DNA from: DATCYX01 sp037444705
GTDB lineage: Bacteria; Chloroflexota; Anaerolineae; Anaerolineales; UBA4823
NCBI GenBank assembly: GCA_037444705.1
Contig: JBBILY010000018.1
Coordinates: 1-26,612, forward strand
DNA length: 26,612 nt
Reading direction: 5' to 3'
Each line of letters opens with the position of its first letter. The stretch's first letter is position 1. The translations under genes were made by a program, and so were the position numbers. Under the pieces are notes generated by a model. It was not told the DNA's origin, did no database searches, and was given only the letters and a program-made list of their open reading frames with translations. Shown here piece after piece: positions 21,429 to 26,612 of the stretch.

Positions 21429-22580
21429 ATGTTGAAACACAATCCATCTAAGGAGATGCCCGGGATGCAAGAGATCAAGCGCATGATCCAACATCTGCAA
21501 GACGAGCGCAATGGCGCTGCCCTGTATGAGGCCCTCGCCTCTGTGGAAAAGGAGGCGCGCCTGGCCGAGGTCTATCGGCGCATGGCTATGGTGGAGCGTC
21601 GCCATGCCGCGAACTGGGAGAGCCGCCTGAAGGAGGCAGGCGTGGCACTGCCGCCGCCACGCCTGACCTGGCGCACGCGGATGCTGATCTGGCTGGCAAA
21701 GCGTTTCGACGCTGGGGCTGTCTTGCCCAGCGTAATGGCTTTGGAGCGCGTGGATGCCGACAAATATAGCCAGGAAGGAGATGCAAGGCGGCTGGCGGCA
21801 GATGAAAGTTCCCATGCGCGCCTGTTACGCCAGATTTCCAGGGCCTCGCGCTCTGGATTAGAAGGCAGCGCTCTGGCGCGCCTGGAAGGGCGTCACCATG
21901 CCCTGGGCGGAAATGCCTTGCGGGCGGCGGTGTTGGGCGCCAACGACGGCCTGGTATCCAACCTGAGCCTGGTGATGGGCGTGGCTGGGGCAGAATTGTC
22001 CAGTCAGACGATCCTGATCACCGGCCTGGCCGGTATGCTGGCGGGGGCAATTTCGATGGCCCTGGGGGAGTGGCTCTCGGTGCAAAGTTCGCGTGAATTG
22101 TATCAACATCAAATCAGCATTGAGCGCCAGGAGATCGCCGACGTTCCTGATGAAGAAGCCGAGGAACTAGCTTTGATTTATCAGGCGCGCGGCATTGAAG
22201 AAGCTCAGGCGCGGCGCCTGGCAAGCCAGATCATGAGCAACACGCAAAGTGCCCTGGAGACCCTGGCCCGCGAAGAATTGGGATTAGACCCCGAGGAATT
22301 GGGCGGCTCTGCCTGGGAAGCTGCGATTGCCTCCTTTATCTTGTTTGCGCTCGGGGCGGTTGTGCCAGTCTTACCATTTGTATTTCTGAGAGGCCTGGCG
22401 GCGATCGGCGCCAGCGCTGCCTTTAGTGCCATTGGATTGTTTATCATTGGCGGGGGGATTACCCTCTTTACCGGACGGAGCGTTTTACTCTCCGGGCTGC
22501 GCCAGGTGTTTTTCGGCCTGGCAGCGGCGACGGTGACCTATCTCATCGGACGTATCATTGGGGTGAACATCAACGGCTAA
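21429..22580 (+). CDS. Ferritin-like domain fused to VIT1/CCC1 transporter (MbfA type)
   Basis: The protein couples an N-terminal ferritin/rubrerythrin-like helical domain to a membrane iron/manganese transporter of the CCC1/VIT1 family. Characterised MbfA proteins export iron and protect against iron and peroxide stress. Residues about 15-135 are helical with metal-ligand-type Glu and His residues, including DERNGAALYEAL, MVERRHAANWE and DESSHARLLR. From about residue 160 the VIT1 part reads NALRAAVLGANDGLVSNLSLVMGVAGA, LAGMLAGAISMALGEWLSVQSSRE, and three C-terminal hydrophobic segments. The start is uncertain: ATG 21429 has GGAGG seven bases before it, and ATG 21465 has AGGAG eight bases before it. 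Both leave the domains whole. An upstream TAAAAT (21383-21388) is a possible -10 element. Confidence 0.9.
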   Translation: MLKHNPSKEMPGMQEIKRMIQHLQDERNGAALYEALASVEKEARLAEVYRRMAMVERRHAANWESRLKEAGVALPPPRLTWRTRMLIWLAKRFDAGAVLPSVMALERVDADKYSQEGDARRLAADESSHARLLRQISRASRSGLEGSALARLEGRHHALGGNALRAAVLGANDGLVSNLSLVMGVAGAELSSQTILITGLAGMLAGAISMALGEWLSVQSSRELYQHQISIERQEIADVPDEEAEELALIYQARGIEEAQARRLASQIMSNTQSALETLAREELGLDPEELGGSAWEAAIASFILFALGAVVPVLPFVFLRGLAAIGASAAFSAIGLFIIGGGITLFTGRSVLLSGLRQVFFGLAAATVTYLIGRIIGVNING

Positions 22581-22633
22581 ATGTTTGAACGCACGTCTGC
22601 CTCACACACTCCATAGCGTGGGTGCGATTCTGA

Positions 22634-22641
22634 GGTAAAAT
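22634..22641 (+). promoter_or_regulatory. GGTAAAAT -10 box before the dehydrogenase gene
   Basis: TAAAAT (22636-22641) preceded by GG, 33 bases before the ATG. A start near 22648 would give a 26-base leader that includes the GGAG ribosome-binding site at 22665-22668. No good -35 hexamer is visible. Confidence 0.4.
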
Positions 22642-22673
22642 CAAAGCGTTAATCTGGCCCTCTTGGAGTCCGC

Positions 22674-23615
22674 ATGCCAACCTGGAAAATCATGATCACC
22701 GACGGCCTTCACCCTAGCGGATTGGCGATTTTGCGCTCTGTAGCCCAGGTGGATGAGTGTACAGGGATATCCCCTGAAGCGTTATTGCGGGAAATTGAAA
22801 CCTACGATGCCCTGATTGTGCGCAGCCGCACACGGGTGAGCGCGGCTGTCTTCGAAGCGGCGAAGAGCCTGAAGGTGGTTGGCCGGGCCGGGGTAGGGGT
22901 GGACAACATTGACCTGGCAGCGGCCACGACGCATGGGGTGACGGTGGTTAACACACCCCTCTCCACCACCCTGGCTGTAGTGGAACATACCCTGGCGCTG
23001 ATGTTTGCCCTGGCGCGCGAGATCCCGCGTGCGGATGCGGCGATGAAGGCTGGCCAATGGCTGAAGGCGGAACTGGAAGGGATCGAACTCCAAGGTAAGG
23101 TATTGGGGATCGTTGGCATGGGCAACATCGGTAGCGCTGTAGCCTCTCGCGCCGCTGCCTTAGGGATGACGGTACTAGGCTATGATGCCCTCTTGCCGGC
23201 GGAGGTGATTCGCCAGCGCGGGGCGCATGCGGTTTCCCTGGCTGAGCTTTACGCTCGCTCCGACTTCATCAGCCTGCATGTGCCCTTATCGCCTGAGACG
23301 CGCGGCATGATCAACGGCCAGACCCTGGCCCTGATGAAGCGCGGGGTGCGTTTGATCTGTACGGCCCGAGGTGGAATTATAGATGAAACAGCCCTGCTGG
23401 GTGCTCTGGAGTCGGGTCAGGTGGCTGGGGCTGCCCTGGATGTGTTCGTCAAGGAGCCGCCTGGATTGACTGCCCTGGTGGCGCATCCACGTGTGATTGC
23501 CACGCCTCATATCGCCGCCCAAACCAGAGAAGCCCAGGAGCGCGCTGCCGTGGATGTCGCTCAAGAAGTGTTGGCAGCCTTGCGCGGCGAACCCTTACGT
23601 TGGAGAGTCGTTTAA
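22674..23615 (+). CDS. D-2-hydroxyacid dehydrogenase, 3-phosphoglycerate dehydrogenase (SerA)-like
   Basis: This NAD-dependent dehydrogenase probably oxidises 3-phosphoglycerate to 3-phosphohydroxypyruvate, the first step of serine synthesis, or a related D-2-hydroxyacid. The 313-residue protein has the substrate-domain motif VGRAGVGVDNIDL at 69-81, the Rossmann glycine motif GMGNIG at 148-153, catalytic Arg232 in TARGG, Glu261 in DVFVKEP and His279 in TPHIAAQT. It is the short form with no C-terminal ACT domain, so serine feedback through such a domain is not expected. GGAG five bases before the ATG supports the start. It lies 28 bases before the carboxypeptidase gene and is probably co-transcribed with it. 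The exact substrate is inferred. Confidence 0.9.
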   Translation: MPTWKIMITDGLHPSGLAILRSVAQVDECTGISPEALLREIETYDALIVRSRTRVSAAVFEAAKSLKVVGRAGVGVDNIDLAAATTHGVTVVNTPLSTTLAVVEHTLALMFALAREIPRADAAMKAGQWLKAELEGIELQGKVLGIVGMGNIGSAVASRAAALGMTVLGYDALLPAEVIRQRGAHAVSLAELYARSDFISLHVPLSPETRGMINGQTLALMKRGVRLICTARGGIIDETALLGALESGQVAGAALDVFVKEPPGLTALVAHPRVIATPHIAAQTREAQERAAVDVAQEVLAALRGEPLRWRVV

Positions 23616-23643
23616 TCATAACCCCTGCATCAAAGGAGCCCTG

Positions 23644-25146
23644 ATGGAAGAGAAATATGCACAACTTAAATCCATTCTAGCCGAAGTTTATGATCTGCGG
23701 GCCGCGGCTGCCCTTCTCGAATGGGATCAGCAGACTTATATGCCTCCCGCAGGCGCAGAAGAGCGCGGCAATCAACTGGCAACCCTTAACAAGATTGCCC
23801 ATATCAAATTCACTGCGGATGAAGTGGGGCGGCTATTGGATGAACTGCAGCCCTGGGCAGAACAATTGGACCCCGATTCGGTCGAGGCGCGGCTGATCAA
23901 AGTGACGCGGCGCGAGTATGAGAAGAAAACCAAGGTACCCCCAGACATGGTGGCGGAATATGCTCAAATCACCACCCTTGCCCATCAAGCCTGGCAAGAG
24001 GCGCGTGCCGAGAGCAATTTCGCCAAATTCCAACCCCACCTGGAGAAAGTGGTGGATTGGCGCCGCCGCTATGCTGCCCTCTTTGCGCCTTTCGAGCACG
24101 TCTATGATCCGCTGCTGGATGACTTTGAACCAGGGATGAAAACCGCCGAGGTCAGGGCAATTTTCGAGGCCTTGCGCCCCCAGCAGGTGGCCTTGATTCG
24201 GGCCATCGTGGAGCGGCCGCAGGTGGACGATTCCTTCCTGCACCAGCCTTTTGATGAGCAAAAGCAATGGGAGTTTGGCGTAGAGGTGGCCACAAAGTTC
24301 GGCTATGATTGGAGGCGCGGCCGCCAGGATAAGTCGGCGCATCCTTTCACGACCAGTTTCGGCCTAGATGATGTGCGCATCACCACACGCTTCATGCCCA
24401 ATTATTTTAGTTCCGCCTTCTTCAGCACCTCCCATGAGAGCGGACATGCCCTGTATGAGATGGGCATTGATCCTGCGCTGGCGCGCACACCCCTGGCGGA
24501 GGGCGCCTCATTGGCTATGCACGAATCCCAATCGCGCCTGTGGGAGAACCTGGTGGGGCGCTCGCGCACCTTCTGGGAGCACTTTTACCCGCGCTTACAG
24601 GAATATTTCCCCGCCCAGTTGGGCAATGTGAGCCTGGAGGCGTTCTACAAAGGGATCAACAAGGTGCAACCTTCGCTTATCCGTGTTGAGGCGGATGAGG
24701 CTACCTATAATCTGCATATCATGCTGCGCCTGGAGTTGGAGATCGCCCTGATGGAGGGTAGCCTGGAGGTCAAAGACCTGCCCGAGGCCTGGAACACTCG
24801 AATGCAGGAATACCTGGGGCTGACCCCACCTAACGATGCCATGGGTGTGTTGCAAGATGTGCATTGGTCGAACGGCTATATCGGCTACTTTGCCACTTAT
24901 GCGCTGGGCAACCTGATCTCTGTCCAGTTATGGCAGCGCATCCAGGCTGATATCCCTGAGCTGGACGAACACATCCGCCGCGGCGATTTTGCCCCATTGT
25001 TGTCCTGGCTGAGGGAGAAGGTACATCGTCACGGGCGCAAGTTCGAGGCTCAGGAACTGGTACAGCGCATCACCGGCTCGAAGATCAACCCTGAGCCCTA
25101 TGTCCGCTACCTTCGCACCAAATATGGAGAAATTTATGGGTTTTAA
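23644..25146 (+). CDS. Carboxypeptidase Taq, M32 metallopeptidase
   Basis: This zinc carboxypeptidase removes C-terminal residues from peptides in the cytoplasm. The 500-residue protein matches the family length and is mostly helical. The zinc motif HESGH is at 264-268, and the second conserved motif HESQSRLWEN at 293-302. The N-terminal AAALLEWDQQTYMPPAGAEERGNQLATL and the late EATYNLHIMLRLELE and NGYIGYFATYALGNL are also typical. I chose the ATG at 23644 because AAGGAG lies just before it and the family begins there. The frame is open upstream into the preceding gene, which is not meaningful. A long hairpin follows the stop, likely ending the transcript. Together with the peptide importer upstream it fits peptide use as a nutrient, though the two are far apart. 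Confidence 0.95.
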   Translation: MEEKYAQLKSILAEVYDLRAAAALLEWDQQTYMPPAGAEERGNQLATLNKIAHIKFTADEVGRLLDELQPWAEQLDPDSVEARLIKVTRREYEKKTKVPPDMVAEYAQITTLAHQAWQEARAESNFAKFQPHLEKVVDWRRRYAALFAPFEHVYDPLLDDFEPGMKTAEVRAIFEALRPQQVALIRAIVERPQVDDSFLHQPFDEQKQWEFGVEVATKFGYDWRRGRQDKSAHPFTTSFGLDDVRITTRFMPNYFSSAFFSTSHESGHALYEMGIDPALARTPLAEGASLAMHESQSRLWENLVGRSRTFWEHFYPRLQEYFPAQLGNVSLEAFYKGINKVQPSLIRVEADEATYNLHIMLRLELEIALMEGSLEVKDLPEAWNTRMQEYLGLTPPNDAMGVLQDVHWSNGYIGYFATYALGNLISVQLWQRIQADIPELDEHIRRGDFAPLLSWLREKVHRHGRKFEAQELVQRITGSKINPEPYVRYLRTKYGEIYGF

Positions 25147-25151
25147 GCCCT

Positions 25152-25200
25152 TTTAAATTAGGGGCTTGCGCGAATCGGACCCGCAAGCCCCTAGTTTAAA
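25152..25200. terminator. Long hairpin after the carboxypeptidase gene
   Basis: TAGGGGCTTGCG (25159-25170) pairs perfectly with CGCAAGCCCCTA (25182-25193). The stem extends outward through a T-G wobble and TTTAAA/TTTAAA to 19 pairs, with an 11-base loop. T-rich sequence flanks both sides, so it could act as a terminator. It starts six bases after the stop codon. Confidence 0.65.
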
Positions 25201-25286
25201 TTGAAACTCTCTGCCGAGCAGTCACCCGACTTGATTTTTATTTTACATGCGACTGATGCAAATGGTGCTCAAGTTCGTTCGAAAGT

Positions 25287-26363
25287 ATGCCTTGGGGTAG
25301 TCTGACTGCTATGCCTGCTCAACTGCGGCGTGCCCTGCAAAAATGCTCCCGCCCTTTCAGTGTGTGGGCAGTCATCAGCCTGCTGGCAGTGATCGCGCTC
25401 GGCTGCGAAAGCCTGCTGGCGCCCCCTCTGCCCACCCCGCTGCCTACAGATTATCTGCCGACAGCCATTGCTCTAACCCAGCAGGCCAGTTGGCCAAGCG
25501 CCTCCCCTGGCGGAGCGACCGTTATCCCCCAGGCCGTATCTCCAACAGAAACCCCAACGATTACCCTTACCCCAGAAAGCACCCCTACATCAACAACTGT
25601 GGAGAATGGAAGCGCGGCAACCCTCCAGGCGACCATAGGCCCTACCATCACTCCGTACACCTTGCCGCCATCTCCGACCCCCAGCCCGACGCCGCGCATC
25701 CCCAACGCCGAAATTGAGATCCGCAACCTGGGGCCGCTCTCGCGGGTTATCTCTCCTATTCATCTATATACTTACCTGAGGCCGGGCGCGGGGGGGAAGG
25801 TACGCATCGAACTCCTGGGGGAGGATAACCGCCTGCTCTATCGCGAGATTCGCAAGGTCAATTTTGTGCCGGTGGGAGCCTGGGCTAACCTGACTCTAGA
25901 TATAGATTTTGAAATCTCAGCCCCTGCTGAAGCCGGGCGCTTGAAGATCAGCGTAGATGATGAATATGGGCGTACGGTGGCGCTCAATTCGGTGCCTTTG
26001 ATTTTGCTCTCCGTAGGGCAGGCTGACATTGTACCTCCTCTGGACGTGCTGGCCCCCATTGTGATCCTGCAGCCCAAAAAGAAAGCCCTCATTCAGGGGG
26101 GCAAAGTGGTGGTGAGTGGTTTGGCGCGTCCAGAGGGCGAGCAGCCCCTCCTGGTGCGCCTGATTACTCCTAAAGGCGCTGAAGTGGGCTTCCGCCTGGT
26201 TGAGGTGGAGAAGTCCAATCAAAGACAATACGGCACCTTTGCGGTGGAGGTGCCGTATCAGGTCACTCAATACACCCCGGCCCTCCTGGTGGTCCAGGAA
26301 GGTGGCGCCAGCACGGAGGACATCATTCATCTCTCCAGCCTGGAGATTATGCTCAGTCCTTGA
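25287..26363 (+). CDS. Exported Thr/Pro-rich lipoprotein-like protein with a Gmad2-like C-terminal domain
   Basis: I do not recognise a characterised homologue. The 358-residue protein starts with a basic stretch and a hydrophobic helix (VWAVISLLAVIALGC) ending in a plausible lipobox at the cysteine of ALGCES. Residues about 45-135 are low in complexity and rich in Thr, Pro and Ser (TPTPSP-like), a surface linker. Two beta-rich segments follow. One is at about 140-245. The last (about 255-358) includes KALIQGGKVVVSGLARPEGEQPLLVRLITPKGAEVGF, which resembles the Gmad2 immunoglobulin-like domain of some spore and envelope proteins. ATG 25287 and ATG 25311 are both possible starts, and neither has a clear ribosome-binding site. 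It stands alone between a terminator and the lysine aminomutase gene. Confidence 0.75.
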   Translation: MPWGSLTAMPAQLRRALQKCSRPFSVWAVISLLAVIALGCESLLAPPLPTPLPTDYLPTAIALTQQASWPSASPGGATVIPQAVSPTETPTITLTPESTPTSTTVENGSAATLQATIGPTITPYTLPPSPTPSPTPRIPNAEIEIRNLGPLSRVISPIHLYTYLRPGAGGKVRIELLGEDNRLLYREIRKVNFVPVGAWANLTLDIDFEISAPAEAGRLKISVDDEYGRTVALNSVPLILLSVGQADIVPPLDVLAPIVILQPKKKALIQGGKVVVSGLARPEGEQPLLVRLITPKGAEVGFRLVEVEKSNQRQYGTFAVEVPYQVTQYTPALLVVQEGGASTEDIIHLSSLEIMLSP

Positions 26364-26372
26364 GGTTTCATT

Positions 26373-26409
26373 GGTAAAATGTTAATGGCAAAATTTATGC
26401 CGCCATTAC
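26373..26409 (+). promoter_or_regulatory. GGTAAAAT -10 box and adjoining palindrome before the aminomutase gene
   Basis: TAAAAT at 26375-26380 is preceded by GG. Directly downstream, TAATGGC (26383-26389) is the exact reverse complement of GCCATTA (26402-26408), and the match extends with one bulged T. The palindrome covers the predicted start site near 26387, so it could be an operator. Confidence 0.35.
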
Positions 26410-26434
26410 AGGTGAAAAAACGATAGGAGTCCTT

Positions 26435-26612
26435 ATGGCAAACCGACCTTTCCCTTCTAATAAAAGGGCGCCGATTTACGCTGATGTGCCCGACGAGCAA
26501 TGGAATAACTGGCGCTGGCAATTGAGCAATCGCATTAACACAGTGGAGGAGTTTGAGAAAGTCTTGCCACTCACCGAAAGCGAACGCAAGGCGCTGTCGG
26601 CCCCCAATCTGT
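26435..26612 (+). CDS. kamA: L-lysine 2,3-aminomutase (KamA family), N-terminal fragment
   Basis: Only the first 59 codons are in the window; the gene runs off the 3' edge. The segment YADVPDEQWNNWRWQLSNRINTVEEFEKVLPLTESERKAL matches the N-terminal helical region of radical-SAM, PLP-dependent lysine 2,3-aminomutases, where the WxxWRWQ motif is recurrent. The enzyme would convert L-lysine to L-beta-lysine, a first step in lysine fermentation or compatible-solute synthesis. TAGGAG (about 26424-26429) precedes the ATG by a good distance. The radical-SAM CxxxCxxC motif lies beyond the edge, so a related KamA-like aminomutase cannot be excluded. Confidence 0.8.
   Translation, partial: MANRPFPSNKRAPIYADVPDEQWNNWRWQLSNRINTVEEFEKVLPLTESERKALSAPNL

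Noticed and set aside
23497..23643. N-terminal extension of the carboxypeptidase
   Set aside because: It overlaps the 3' end of the dehydrogenase gene in another frame. The ATG at 23644 has an ideal ribosome-binding site and matches the family start.
1..26612. Mobile elements, CRISPR arrays, phage genes, defence islands
   Set aside because: No transposase, integrase, regularly spaced direct repeats or defence-type proteins were seen.

Overview
The window looks like chromosome of a Chloroflexota (Anaerolineae-type) bacterium. Evidence for this is indirect: lipoprotein substrate-binding proteins with a Val/Thr-rich spacer after the lipid cysteine, Thr/Pro-rich 'TPTPSP' linkers in exported proteins, moderately GC-rich DNA, and a mixture of gene families usual in that group. 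No marker gene settles the species. I see no mobile element, CRISPR array, tRNA or rRNA. The gene layout is ordinary chromosomal housekeeping and transport, with one unusual regulatory region.

Layout. 1-2113: the 3' part of a class B penicillin-binding protein, then the ribosome-assembly GTPase RsgA. 2291-8436: a complete peptide/nickel-type ABC importer in the order ATPase, ATPase, binding lipoprotein, permease, permease, with an internal terminator and a large hairpin between the binding protein and the permeases. 8645-10576: a second family 5 binding lipoprotein, probably from a leaderless or nearly leaderless mRNA. 10649-17743 (minus strand): a four-gene operon. It encodes a glutamate-synthase FMN-domain protein, an Ada-like AraC/O6-alkylguanine methyltransferase, an EamA exporter and a glutamine-amidotransferase + GXGXG protein. 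The two outer genes are the two halves of a split glutamate synthase large subunit. 18379-19605: a lone MacB/FtsX-type permease. 20829-21161 and 19596-20792 (minus): cutA followed by a PatB/MalY-type PLP C-S lyase. 21429-26612 (plus): a membrane ferritin/VIT1 fusion (MbfA type), a D-2-hydroxyacid dehydrogenase resembling SerA, a Taq-type M32 carboxypeptidase, a Thr/Pro-rich lipoprotein with a Gmad2-like domain, and the 5' end of a lysine 2,3-aminomutase gene.

The most interesting part is the 635-base gene-free region 17744-18378. On the minus strand a good SigA-type promoter (TTGACT-17-TAAAAT) starts a leader of about 445 nt in front of the split glutamate synthase operon. That leader carries, in the right order, the landmarks of a glmS self-cleaving ribozyme: an A/GCGC cleavage site, P1, GACGAGG, a GGAGGUU/GCCUCC P2, P3, and P4 with an internal loop. 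A 54-nt insertion with two extra hairpins sits inside P2. Known glmS ribozymes precede glmS, not glutamate synthase. If this is right, the amino-sugar pool would control a glutamine-to-glutamate operon. A terminator-like hairpin lies between the RNA and the first gene.

Several promoters share a TAAAAT -10 element, often as GGTAAAAT. Palindromes overlap or flank the start sites of the ABC importer, the MacB-like gene and the lysine aminomutase gene. These are sequence readings made by eye; no alignment or folding program was run.
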